The notes beneath the pieces are model-generated. The model was given only the letters and a program-made list of their open reading frames with translations, had not been told where the DNA came from and made no database searches. From Nymphalis io (Eukaryota > Arthropoda > Insecta > Lepidoptera > Nymphalidae): a stretch of 64,000 bases of DNA. Both the position numbers and the translations under genes were made by a program. The stretch spans positions 11,408,001 to 11,472,000 of the forward strand of contig NC_065906.1 in the NCBI RefSeq assembly GCF_905147045.1, in the 5' to 3' direction. Of the stretch, positions 21,095 through 32,789 are shown in pieces (the stretch's first letter is position 1; each line of letters starts with the position of its first letter).

Positions 21095-22415
21095 ATACAA
21101 CCACTTATATCCCATGTACATCTATATGTATGTACTCAGATAGACTTCCTGATAGTTTCATTCCATTTCGTACTCGATTAGTCTTGTCCAAATAGTTGTC
21201 TAAAATGTATAAATATTTTGCCTATATTAATAAAAGCTATAATAAAAAATGCCATCATATCAATCGAACTTGAAAGAAGTCGGAAGTAACTGTATAACAG
21301 AACTCGGCAGAAATTAAGAACAAGCAAACTCAGTTGTACTGATTTGGGCTTGAACCCACAGACTTCAGCTAAGAGTCATACGCTCGAACTTCTAGGCCAT
21401 CAGCCAGAAATAAGTGTATAAAAAAGCATTTCAACTTAATAGTCAATTTGTATGATCGTCGCAAATTACTGTGTGACCTCAGTTCTGAACAATTTGCAGA
21501 TAAGTATAAGATGTCAATTCTATTAAACATTTGCATCTTCATGTATTATTTACGTGTATTTTACAAATCAAATAAACTTTTAATTTGTTTTAAAATTTAA
21601 TTAGGTACTACCCTTTTGTTTTTGTTCTTTATTTAAATATTTCTGTTATTATTTTATTTTTAATTTGTATATTTTGTTACCACTTTTTGTAATTGTGTTT
21701 GGGAATGGTGTGTTCTGCAGTGATCGGTTGTGCATAGTTAGTTTTAAGTTAATGTAATGCGTGTTAATTTTTGAAATGTGTGTTATGTACAACTGTTGGA
21801 GATCCAAATAAATAAATCAAGCATACCTGTACGACTTAGCGAAGCAATAACGATTTATTAGCATTTGCTTCAATACGACCGAACGGCGTTACTGAGGTTA
21901 AAGTATTATCATTGTAATACCATATAATATACCCAAATTATTATTATTGTAAAGGGGTTACTGCAAGATCACCTGATAATCCATTCATGTATAAGTTAGG
22001 GTAACTATCGGTAGTTGGTAAAGATATCTATATTGTTGTCTTACACTTTGAAGGGTGAGTGAGTGTTAAGATCAGTTCAAGAGACTCGTTCTATCGGCGC
22101 ATTTGCGTATTAGCTCAGCATGGACAATTCTAATAATAGCAGTATGGACAATTCTAATCAATAAATGTAAAATGTTTGTTGAAAGTCGTAGTCTGTCTTT
22201 ATAGTCTTTTATTTAATGTTATCTGTTAGTCTATGTTTCGATTAAAACCTTGCAAATAAAACTTGAAGAAAATGGAATTTACCAATTTTGCACACGCTTG
22301 GCGCTGAGAACAAAACAATTTAGAATAACTACATTTTATTCGTGTAGTAGATGGATACATAAAAGATAATATTTATAAAGCTATTTTGTTTAATTCGATT
22401 CTTTTTTTATTTTAT
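21095..22415. other. Spacer 3' of the RTE element
   Basis: AT-rich, no supported exon. A weak family A-like tail may exist near 21950-22080 (ttgaagggtgagtgagtg). A block at about 21340-21410 (gcttgaacccacagacttc) looks like a reversed tRNA-like SINE head but is too diverged to assign. Confidence 0.35.
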
Positions 22416-22422
22416 CCTTAGA

Positions 22423-22635
22423 AGCAAATGTTATCCCATTACTGAAAGATTACTATTATTCCAGTACGCAGTAGTAGCCAGTACACTGATAAATTGCGGG
22501 CGATATATAAATGCGCTGGAGGTAGAATTAGATCCAATACGTGCAGCTTTCCTCGCGATGTGTTCACTGTTTTCTATATTTTGTTTCAGTGGTTTAAATG
22601 TACTTTGTTTCATTGGTAGAAAGAATATCTACTGA
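22423..22635 (+). other. Unassigned 71-codon open frame behind a strong splice acceptor
   Basis: A pyrimidine tract and TAG (22401-22421) is followed by an open frame to TGA at 22633-22635. The frame reads with two hydrophobic stretches (LLLFQYAVVASTL and FLAMCSLFSIFCF). Its last 10 codons overlap the start of a family E repeat, and the antisense frame 22431-22613 is also open, so it may be chance. No family is recognised. Confidence 0.2.
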
Positions 22636-22720
22636 GTTTCCCGACGGTTCTTCTTGGTAGAATCTACATACACATATCCTTAAAAAGGATATAAGAGCCT
22701 AGTTGAGTAAAGTATATACT
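22600..22720 (+). repeat. LINE 3'-end repeat, family E
   Basis: Contains actgagtttcccgacggttc and ttggtagaatctacat, then a diverged tail with gttgagtaaagtatatac. Other copies: 51185-51320, 56775-56890 and 60525-60620 (+), and 26585-26800 and 63005-63680 (-). Confidence 0.6.
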
Positions 22721-22729
22721 TTGAGTTTA

Positions 22730-25060
22730 ATTATAAACGAATTAGAAGTGTGAATACTTTAACATTTCGCTGAAATAATTAAACCATAATTTTCGTTAAA
22801 GATTCTCGTGTTCAATCCAGCGTGCCACCACAAAGTCAATCAGAAATATTTAACGTGATGTAGGAAATGAACTTGACCACGATTAATAAATAACATGTAA
22901 TGTAAACTTACAAATGTCTGAGCAGCTGTGAGTGAGGTGAATCGTTTGACCTCGCGAACGTGAGACTGGGTACATCGCTGTTGTTAAATCATATTAAGAT
23001 TATAGAGGTGGGTTTAGATTTCATTGGTTTTTCCAGTTTTACGCAAAAATTACTTATCTGAATGACGTAGAACTGTCATATTATTTTAGTTTATAATGTA
23101 TAATGAGAAGCTTTGAGGTTTTTAGTTATTATTATTTGTTTCATACATAATTTATTATTCATTTATTTAATAGGATGCCAAATAGATACACAATAAACAG
23201 GATTAGATAACAAACACGATTTACCATGTAAATGTGATTGTAATTCTAAGTTTGATTGTTTAGAATTGCGTACTATCACTTAAAGGCTAATAAAGCGTAA
23301 AAAAGTTATTAATCAAATTATTAATTTTAATTATTTGATATATTATTTGCTGTTTTATTCGTAAATGTACGTATATTTGTGAAGCAAAGTTGTACCATGA
23401 TGCTGTTTAATTGGAGTATAGAAACCTAGATATTGATATCAAGGTAAAATAAGTGTAACTCTAAAGTAATTTGTATAAAAAATTCTCATAATAAAGTAAA
23501 CTAAAAGACATCTAACTTTTGCTTTTTCTAATTATCAAGGCCCACGGTTCAGTTGACGTTATAACGCATTAAATAATTGTTTGTCAATCCTCCTTTCAGA
23601 TTGGATCTAATAAAATTAAAAACGATTCCAGATTTATCCAAACATATACATCTGAAGTATTTCTCTATTTCTCTAACTAAATAACATCGGCTGCTGTTCG
23701 CATCTGCTATCCTCAGCAGTTACGGAGATCTTTTGCGGTTTTGTAATCACTGGGGAGATAATTTCTAGTTAATTCATTAAAATATCAGACCGTAATTATC
23801 AGCACCCATTATGTAACAATACTCGTCCTGTAGTATATAATCATATACCGATTAAGATCGAGTACAGTTACAGTCAAGAATCTGGTTCTTAATTTTAGTA
23901 GTGACTTGAGCTTCTCTTGATCTTGGCTTCATTAAAAAAGTCAATTTAATCTTTCTTTAAAATAAACTTGTTTCTTATTATAAGCCGACAGAATATATGT
24001 TTAACAAACCTAAATACCAACTTCCATAATAGAATTATATAATAGAATTATGGAAGTTGGTAACTTAAAAAAAAACGCTCCTACCGGATACATTTTAAAA
24101 AAATAATGTTATGGCGTAATGTAGATAAATAATATGTATAATGAAATCCTGTGCAAAATTTCATGCTTCGAGCGCTAAACCTGCCGACTCAGGCTGTGCA
24201 TTGTATATAGTATATATATACTACCTCATGTCTTAGGTCCGGGTAAGTTATCTCTATTCCAAATTTCACACGTACATTGGCGCATGTCGCTCACACATGT
24301 ATAATTTCTAGCTGTTCAATGTTGTTCATTCATATTAGAATATTTTTAGTGGTTCATATTTATTCGTTCGAGGAAGACAATATATGATAATTTTAAAATA
24401 CGCATATTTATAAGGTCGTATTGATAACTATTCGCAGTCAATTGACTTATTTTGACTTATTTCGACGCGTATATCCATACTCTTGAAAACCATGGTCTTC
24501 CCAAATTATGACAAGTCAGATAAAGTCTACGTCATCAAGTGATGTAAGCGAAACCGGTATTGCTAATAATTATACTTTTTTGATAAAACGTATTTACGTT
24601 ACTTTATTACGTTAGTGAGTTATAATAAATATCTTTAATGCAATAAAAAATGGTACAAATTATACATAGCTTAATATTCTATATTTAAAGAAAATAAATA
24701 ACATCATAATATTATAAGTTTAGACTTGGAATATAAATATCAGAAATAAATGCTTCTTGAATTTAAAATTTACTTATATATATATAATAAATATTTTCGG
24801 GACCACCTGGGGTCATTTATCAAAATAATAAAGTTTAAACCTTGTAAATGGGTCAAGTTGTTTCCGAGTAAACAATGAACAAAGAAAAATATATGCATCG
24901 GACACTAAAACTGCTTTTTTGGAGTCCTTTAAATAAATACTAAGTATCTTTTCGGTTCTTTTCAGTTTAAATAAATTACAATCTGGTAACGCTATATGAT
25001 TCAAAAGTACTTGTTAAAGTGTGTTTGAAGAAAAATATTTTGATTTGATCAAACAGCAAA
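22730..25060. other. Spacer, one hairpin, no supported gene
   Basis: Very AT-rich. No convincing open frames. Contains the perfect hairpin at 24015-24062. Confidence 0.45.
24015..24062. repeat. 48-bp hairpin, 16-bp perfect stem
   Basis: taccaacttccataat at 24015-24030 is exactly complementary to 24047-24062. The region between contains a direct duplication of ataatagaatta. Confidence 0.9.
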
Positions 25061-25067
25061 TTGCAAT

Positions 25068-25370
25068 GTATAGAAGTCAGAGAGGCGGCAGACAGGCGCG
25101 TCCGATCGTGAAAATGCCAGAGACAGTTGTGATAACCGATGCTACGACCGCACGGCGCGAATCTTCGTGAAGATAAATCCGCGATTGTAATTGGAACGAA
25201 AATAATGTCACTTGCAAATAAAATTCTTTTTAAGCTGCTCTTTGGTTTATTACGTCCTATACTTGTGTTTTGTATTGGTTTCTATGTTTGTATAAAACGT
25301 CTTGTGAGTTTTTGTGTTTATCCGTGTGTTGATTGAAGATGACCAAGTTAGAAACGAGAACGGACGCAAA
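25068..25370 (+). other. Isolated moderately GC-rich block, possible untranslated first exon
   Basis: After a long AT-rich stretch, 25075-25215 is clearly richer in G and C (gaggcggcagacaggcgcgt, cgaccgcacggcgcgaat). A 34-codon frame begins at ATG 25068 and a 65-codon frame at 25139, with hydrophobic runs. Neither has convincing splice sites. It could be a promoter or 5' UTR; nothing proves it. Confidence 0.2.
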
Positions 25371-25379
25371 TTAAAATAA

Positions 25380-25815
25380 AATATCACTTTCAAATTTATT
25401 CAAATCAAAGTCAATATCAAAAGAAATTTATTAAAAAAAATCACGAAATTATTGATTTATCATTAAATATATAACATCGGTTCTAAATACAACAGGTTTG
25501 AGAAGAACCAGAATATTTTATTATTATTGATGAAGGAACCTAACAGAGCACGCATTATATTTGGAAAAAAAAATAGCCTTGATATGAAATGAAAAGCAAA
25601 AAATTCTAAAGCTCAGCTCGATGTTATAGGCGATACTGCCTGATTGTTTCTATTGCGGTAATACGTAACTGGTAGTCTTGTCTTGCGTTTTCTTTATTTA
25701 AAGTTATATATAACGGTTACAGAACTGTATGATATAGAATTTGTATTGAAGGATTTTGTGTAACTTACTCGGTAGGTACTCAAGTAGGTCATATATTCTA
25801 GCGCCAATCAGTAAA
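25380..25815. other. Spacer, nothing supported
   Basis: AT-rich with A-runs. I see no repeat hallmark or open frame. Confidence 0.4.
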
Positions 25816-25821
25816 ACTTAA

Positions 25822-26010
25822 TATCGTTGTGTTCCGGTTTGAAGGGTGACTGAGCCAGCGTAACTACAGGCACAAGGGACATAACATCTGAGTTTCAAAG
25901 TTAGTGGCGCATTAGAGATGTAAGGGATAGTTAGTATTTCTCGCAGTGCCAATATCTATGGGCGGTGGTGACCACTTACCATCAGGTGGCCGAGTTGCCA
26001 GTCTGTCTAC
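25822..26010 (-). repeat. Interspersed repeat family A
   Basis: The reverse orientation of the family blocks is plain: tccggtttgaagggtgactg, gcacaagggacataacatct, ggtgaccacttaccatcagg. Confidence 0.75.
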
Positions 26011-26584
26011 CAGTTTTATTACTTTGAAGATACATTAATAGATTTATAGTTGGACCGATTCAGATCAGTGTTTGATCCGTCTATGTAGATACTTTCGAAG
26101 TATTCTATGGGCTAGTATCAATACTCTCTATTGTTGTTCGTCGATTAAAAGAGTGCAAGAGAGCCAGTGTACCGTTGAGGGCAGCAATGATAGAGTAAGT
26201 GTTCTTGTAGTGCTGGTGTTTATGGACGAAGCCCATTAAGTCTTCTACTTTCCTTAAATAAAGGTAGGTTAGTAACTTATTTCAGTAGTATCTATCTATA
26301 GCAATATACATAATATTGCTGTTGAATTTTTACCGGACCGAATTACTCCTAGACGATCCATAAGTGTAATTTGTAATTTTTCACACCTCTCAAGGCGTTA
26401 CTTACAATTTCTTGGCCTTACTAGTACAAAAAGCTAACAATTCAAAATTAACTTAACTAGTTCAAGCACCTTACACTGTTTTTTACTAATAAAAGATATG
26501 CTAGACATTTTAAGATTATATTTTGCTTAAATAACTATATTTTATTTACCCATTAAAGTGAAATATGAAAATTATTTATTAAGA

Positions 26585-26800
26585 TACTGTAGCAATAACT
26601 ACCGGCTTAGAATATAAATGGAATCGGCAAGAAACTCAGTACTTACTATTTTTCATCAGTGATATTCATATAATAATCACATACAATTAAATTTATATAT
26701 CTTGTATGAAAATTAAAGAAAACTTACACAATCTAGTATTTATTTGTTGATATAAAATTATTACGGGAATTTACTATAGAATCGAACTCCCTGCCCCAGG
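26585..26800 (-). repeat. LINE 3'-end repeat, family E
   Basis: Carries caagaaactcagtacttact, the reverse of the family's actactgagtttcttg block. It continues with acaattaaatttatatatct and gtatgaaaat, shared with 63525-63560. Confidence 0.5.
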
Positions 26801-27389
26801 AATGATAACAGTTACAAGTCTCTTTTCTTCTCGCATTTATACAATGTTTGTGAATGTTTCTATCATTCTTGAATTCTTGGTTCTCGGGCGATAATCGTCA
26901 TTTCCGTACCGCAATTAACGCAAGCAAAGTGTTTTAAGCCTTCAACAATACTGTTCATTAAAAACGAAACAATAGTTTATTAATTAAAAAACTTTTATCA
27001 TTTTTAAACAATAATCATCAAATCTCTAAATACCAAAACGTGCAAGGTCTATAGATAAAGTATCACGAAGCGGACATTGCGTGTCTGTAAATTCGTAAGC
27101 AATACAATACAAACGTGACTATAACCTCTTTTTTTATAAAGTATATGAATCAACATACCTGATTGAACAGTATTTATGTCGAATGAATGTTTGAAAATAA
27201 AATGTAATTTGATATATTTTTCATTTTTGTATAAAGTATTCTGAATAAGAATCGTCTTTATGCTATATTAGAATTGAACTTTGTCTGTTTGTCTTAGAAG
27301 CGCGTTTTGGAGATATATTTAAACTTTTTACTAAAATAATAATTTAGGCTTAATTTCAAGGCGAAATTCTTGATATTGTGTCGCGTACA

Positions 27390-27422
27390 GTCTGGTATCG
27401 ATGGTGACCATCGATACCAGAC
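27390..27422. repeat. 33-bp near-perfect palindrome with paired ATCGAT sites
   Basis: gtctggtatcgatggt at 27390-27405 is exactly complementary to 27407-27422, with one unpaired centre base. Each arm contains ATCGAT, and a third ATCGAT follows at about 27429. The only open frame here (27294-27476, -) has no coding character. Confidence 0.9.
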
Positions 27423-27954
27423 ACACATATCGATCAAAATAAAACTATTCGTGGAGGGTCTTATCACTTGAATCAATTTATATAAAATAATATCAACACA
27501 TAACCCAAATTACTAGAGCATGCATCATGAAAATTTACATATTGTTTTTTGTACATAGTAGGCTAACACTAAAGAAGGATTTCTGAAAATTTAACCCCTA
27601 AGGTGGTGATAATGGGAATGTAATTTTGTATGAAAATCCTTATTTTTTTTAAGAAAGTGCTGTGGTAATTGTTCATTAATGGACCATTTTGAATTATAAC
27701 GCGTGCGAAGCCGCGGGAGTAGTGCTAGTCATTTTATATTATTAAATACATATTATAATTGCAGTAAAAATACATTAAATTTATATTTCTATCACATTTA
27801 TTATTTAGAATTTAATTTTATTTAAATACTTAAATAATAATGCAATAAGATTTTAAAATAAAGAAGATAGAGAGACGTTATTTTATATAATTGTATATTT
27901 TAAGAAATTAAGAGTCATTGCGACGAATTTGGATCAATAGCTGATATATATGTA

Positions 27955-28205
27955 TAAACGGGACGGTTGGCGTGGTTGGTTCACACCGAAGGTTGTGGGT
28001 TCGATTCCTACAAAGGACAGACATTTGTGTGCATCAACACGTCTATTTATCCTAAGTCTGGCTGTAATTATCTATATAAATATGTATTTACAAAAGAAAA
28101 GTAGCATATGTAGTATATCAGTTGTCTGGTTTTCATAGCACAAGCTCTGCATAGTGTGGTATCAGATAGCCGTGTGTGAATAATGACCCAGGATATTATT
28201 AAAGG
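27955..28205 (+). repeat. tRNA-headed SINE, family D
   Basis: The head has gtgggttcgattcctaca (B-box GGTTCGATTCC). The body has acagacatttgtgtgcatc, ttatctatataaatatgtatt and gtggtatcagatagccgtgt. Same family as 631-880. Confidence 0.7.
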
Positions 28206-28209
28206 GCAC

Positions 28210-29850
28210 TGAGACCTGTCTGGAATACTACCAACGTTAAACATGAAAAACTTTAGGTCAAAGAAAATATTTAAAAAAAGCTGTAATTCTGTGTGGGCTC
28301 TGTTTTCAACTTGATAGTCTGTAAGAACTCACTTCATTACTTACCCGTGCAATGTTGTCAACCGGCTTATGGTGATATACTATATGATGCTTGTATTCTT
28401 GAAATGTTTTAAGTATAATAATCAATAATGCGATATATATATAACTTTTTGATTTTTCACGATCGGTTTCTGCGGTGAATCTCGTGCTTGTTCTTAGTTC
28501 TCAGAAAAACCCAACTTTTCAAAGTATCATCCTATAAAGCATATGAGATATTATTCAGAAAGAAACTGTTGTTAAAATTTAATACATTTTTTAAAATTAC
28601 CACAGGCGATGTTGCGGCGCGTCGCGCTGTTATGTATGTATTTAAAAGAAGATATGTTGATTATTATTTAAATAACCACTGCGACCTATGTACAACAAAA
28701 ATATATTTCACATGGCGTCGCGTAAGGTCACATAAATTAACTATTAAATATAAACGCATTATAATTTAAATAAACGATATCATATATTTTATAAGATTTA
28801 TATTAACGTTTTATTATCATATATTTTATAATTCGTTTGTGAAATACAGATGAATAATTAACATGCTTTTGGTCAATAAATGGAGGCCGTCTGGCGCAGT
28901 TCTCCTAAACTTAAGGAAGTGCAGAAAATAAAACTCGTAGGTGTGAAAAATAACATAATAAATTATTGATCAGGAAAAATAGCTGACTCGTTCCAAACAT
29001 GAATACGAATATATATACATGTATTATAATTTTATTAAAATAGCGATATTGTTTTCTTGAAAAGATGCAAATAATATTTACTTATATAAGATTATTTTAT
29101 TCTGCTTATACTTTGAGTAAGCTTGTATGTATACTATTATATTATTTATATATTTATAATCATATATACATATATGCTTCGTTAGCATCTTTATATAGAG
29201 TTCCTTGTATGAGATCGCTACTTATTGATTAATCCACCCTTTGCATCATGCTGTCTTATATATTTAGTGTGCAATAAATATATTTATTAAGAAAAACTCT
29301 GGGCCGGTGATTCTATAATCGTTAGAGTAGAAAGATATGCAATAGAGAAAGAGAAGGAGAAAGAGAGATAATATTTAAAAAGTTCACTTCCGGTGCCGTA
29401 CGGTTCACATGCCGTACGGTGCTGCACGCGAATTTTTACATTACCACTTATTATGACCTACATAGTTTTTCAGTATTTCTTTAAATTATAACACAAGAAA
29501 TTATTCAACTATAATAAATACAGAATAAATTTACAATGTGCGCTAATTTTATTATTCTTTTATTGCTATTTTTATAATAAAAATATTGAGATGATTAGTG
29601 CATCTAATAATACCGTTTACTTCGTTTCTCATTTCCTTAAAAAGCGGTTAAGAAATTATTAAGGTTAATGGACCAGCTACACGTCAGTTTCAAGATCAAG
29701 GCTCTAACCGTTATATATATTTTTATATAGTTAGTTGCGTTGTGTTTAGACGCAGTTGTTACGCGACCAGCGATAGTGACCGGTGGTAGCTCTGCCAGAC
29801 GTGATGTGTGGTACCACTAATTAATACGTGCTTTAGAAAAAAAAATGTGT
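28210..29850. other. Spacer, no supported gene
   Basis: AT-rich. A purine-rich run (gagaaagagaaggagaaaga) lies at about 29345-29370 next to the CCGTACGG pair at 29385-29425. The frame at 28488-28769 (+) has no coding character. Confidence 0.4.
29385..29425. promoter_or_regulatory. Pair of CCGTACGG palindromes in direct repeat
   Basis: tgccgtacggt occurs twice 20 bases apart, followed by gctgcacgcg, in otherwise AT-rich DNA. The 8-base palindrome CCGTACGG could be a dimer binding site; that is inference. Confidence 0.25.
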
Positions 29851-29855
29851 GTGAC

Positions 29856-30391
29856 TTATAACTGCATGATTTGTGAAATGTTTAGTAAGATATTTAACAA
29901 ATAGCTTGTGATATGTATAAAAAAAATAAAAAAAACATTCGAGTGAAAATGATGTACTAATTTTGATGTTGTTTGATACGATAAAAAGTTATAGAATTTT
30001 ACTTCTTCATCAGCGAAAACGTTATGAGTGATGAACAGATTAGTAATGGGATCGTTCTGTGTAATGACGGTTCTTCTCTCAGGTGTGACAGCACTACTGC
30101 CGCCAGTCAATAATGGCCTGGATCAGCTAATTAAGGTCGCGTCCGCTACATGTAGGTGACATCCCATTAAGGCTGTAGATGATATTTAAACTTATCCATC
30201 AAATTGAGAATAGTATTCGTTTCATAAATTATAATATTATGACCATCAAATAGGAGACCTGCTTCGTCGAATAATTTGTTCCTTAACAATAATGGTAGAG
30301 CCGAAGATGTTTCAAAAATAGCTTTAAAATTGTTAAATCTCAGCAGGTCGATCGATAATGTTTCTCTTTTGGAGTAATGTAAACAACACCA
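29856..30391 (-). other. Coding-like island, possible two-exon gene fragment or decayed element
   Basis: On the minus strand 30391-30167 is open for 75 codons (includes LLRNKLFDEAGLLFDGHN and IIIYETNTILNLMDK). 30119-29856 is open in another frame (includes SSAVTPERRTVITQNDP and VFADEEVKFYNFLSY). A GT at the LMDK codons and CAG at about 30120-30122 would join them in phase through an intron of about 75 bases, but the donor (GTTTAA) is weak. The amino-acid composition is protein-like, not the Ile/Tyr/Asn-heavy type of chance frames here. No family is recognised. The plus strand is also partly open, so strand is not certain. Confidence 0.25.
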
Positions 30392-30399
30392 TCAGTTAT

Positions 30400-31670
30400 T
30401 CAACCGCTTTGGCGTCTAAAGTTATAGTTTAGTTTTTCATTATATAAACGTACGTTGCGATTATTTGGATTATGCAATATACAGCTTCAGCAGTTTGCTA
30501 TTGTTATTTTTACTGTATCGTTTGATCCTTGGAACATGCTATTTAGTTCCTATCCGATGTAGTGCTTTGCAGTTTTTGAAAAAAGCGAGTTCAAATACAC
30601 AACTCTATAGGTCTCGTCATGTGCTTAATATAGATTTATAATAATAAATTTAAAATACAAATTAGACAAACATAACTAAAATATAATTAAATTATATATA
30701 AAAGCAATTAATTTGTAATACTATATATTTGTATGTATATCACATTACGTCGTGTATATTTATATTGTGTATATTGTATTATGTATAGTTGAAATTAAAA
30801 GTTTATATTTAACTAATTTATATGGACTCCTCGCCGCCTTATTCAACTCCAAGTCTACCCTACCGCCATCTTCAGATCGCCTTTTGTAAATAGTTTCTCA
30901 CATTTATTTCATGTATTTCTTAGTGTGCAATAATGCATACATACAAATGTATTGTACTGTATTTATTCAACAGTTCTTAAGCGATTGTTACTTTTTAGAG
31001 TTGAAATATCCATTCAAATACAGTACGATTATATCATAACATACGTTAAAAAATATGCAAGAAAGAGCTGTATATTATGTACATCACACTTTAAGTAAAT
31101 TGTATAAAATACATGGCTTACTAACACACTGTATTGTAATACAACAAAGCATTGTTGTTCGATGATAAAATCTCTTGTATGGGTCCCAGGCGGCATTGAA
31201 CGTAGACGAACTAATATAAATTATACTCAACTTTAGAACTGTCTCTTTATATATATCAACATCTAATAAAAATATATTAGTTCTAGTTCCGGTAGCAGTT
31301 CTAAGTTTTTACTTTTCGTGCAGTTGCATATATGTTGGATTACAATTGATTTATTAACCTTGGTATTAAATTGACTTTTTGTTTCCTTTGAATAATAAAA
31401 TAAATTAATGGTTGCTTAATTATTTTAAGTCACAAAAGCACACAGCAGAAAAAATATCTTACTGTTTTATTTCCGTATGTCGTAATACAAAAGAAATAAT
31501 AATATTTTTCCTATTAAGGAATAAGGAATGATTATATTTCAGTCTGCCATTGTTTATGCAATATTTTCTTAATTCAGGAAATAAAAAAAACTTTTAACTT
31601 TTTCATTTGAATGAGGGAGAGTAATCGCTTGTCAAATTTATATTTAATTTAGTAACCGGTAAACATTTAA
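30400..31670. other. Spacer, nothing supported
   Basis: AT-rich. No open frame of coding character and no recognised repeat. Confidence 0.4.
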
Positions 31671-31674
31671 TAAA

Positions 31675-31800
31675 ACCGAGACGGATCAGTGGTTAGAACA
31701 CGTGTATTTTAACCGAAGCTCTCTTGTTCATATCCGAGCAAGCAATACTGAGTTTTATTGTCTTCGTATGTAGTTATAGAGGGTTAAATTTTAAAGTTGT
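31675..31800 (+). repeat. SINE family B, head fragment
   Basis: cagtggttagaacacgtg, a degenerate B box, then cgagcaagcaatactgagtt correspond to the first 110 bases of the family. Confidence 0.55.
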
Positions 31801-31809
31801 AGTTATTAA

Positions 31810-32260
31810 GGTTAAATAATGTCAGCTGTTCCAAGGTCTTATGGTACATTAAAACTTGCATTTTAAGATATTTGAGATATAATATTGTATCTTTGTTTCC
31901 TTTAAAGATGAGTAAAAAAGCTGATTAATATTTACGTCAGTATGCTATTAACTGCATAGATTAGCATATATACAAATTATAATAAATATAAAATTGTTAC
32001 AAGCCGGATAAAATCTTTAATTCATACATGTTTAAAACTTTGATCGAACTGTCTGTGAATCGAGCCAAGCAAAAGATAATAATTTTAAGTTTTTAACCCA
32101 AGGGAATATTTGTTAACATGTAGAATGTAAATGGTGACAAAATAAAAAACGGAGAAGAGATCAAACATATTTAAAATTTATATTATATTCTTACTAATTA
32201 GAATAAGTTTTTTTTTTATTACTATCAATTTTTATTTCATCATAAATAAATGTATCGTTT
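31810..32260. other. Spacer, nothing supported
   Basis: AT-rich sequence without open frames or recognised repeats. Confidence 0.4.
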
Positions 32261-32269
32261 TAAATGATT

Positions 32270-32490
32270 CGTTCAGGTCTCGAGATCCTGCTGTTAAATC
32301 CCATTTCGGGTCATTAAATGTTTTCAAGTTTCTCTTTTGCGAAGCCCTCAGTGCAGCAGTTCGGATTTCCGTCTCATCGGACAATGAGAGTTAGAGAATA
32401 GAGAATGCACCTCTGTTAGCACATATACATAGCTTGTATACTATAATGTTTCCTGTGTTGTGTTAGAATGACCACCGTGACTAACTGAAG
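32270..32490 (+). repeat. SINE family C, diverged
   Basis: Degenerate head, then gagagttagagaatagagaa, tgcacctctgtt and tataatgtttcctgtg in the family order. Confidence 0.5.
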
Positions 32491-32564
32491 CTAAAATTGA
32501 TTAGGTCAAATTTGACTATTGTATAATATCCTAATAATGTTCTAATTATATACTTCAGTAGTAT

Positions 32565-32785
32565 AGTAGATCTCATCAGATATTCTACCGCTAAACAGCA
32601 ATACTAAGTATTAATGTACTCTGGTTTAAAGAGTGAGTGACCCAGTATAACTAAAGGCTCAAGGAACATAACATCTGAGTTCCCAAGATTGGTGGCGCAT
32701 TGGCGATGCAAGGAACGGTTAATATTTGTTACATCGCCAATGTCCATGGGCGGTAGGTGGCCCATTTGCCCGTCCGCTAACCTAT
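32565..32785 (-). repeat. Interspersed repeat family A
   Basis: Reverse-orientation blocks catcagatattctaccgct, ggctcaaggaacataacatc, ggtggcgcattggcgatgc and tgtccatgggcggtaggtgg. Confidence 0.75.
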
Positions 32786-32789
32786 AATA

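Noticed and set aside
30083..30155. Possible plus-strand exon with acceptor CTCTCAG and donor GTAG/GTGACA
   Set aside because: Only 23 codons, and the opposite strand is open for much longer; kept under the coding-like island instead.
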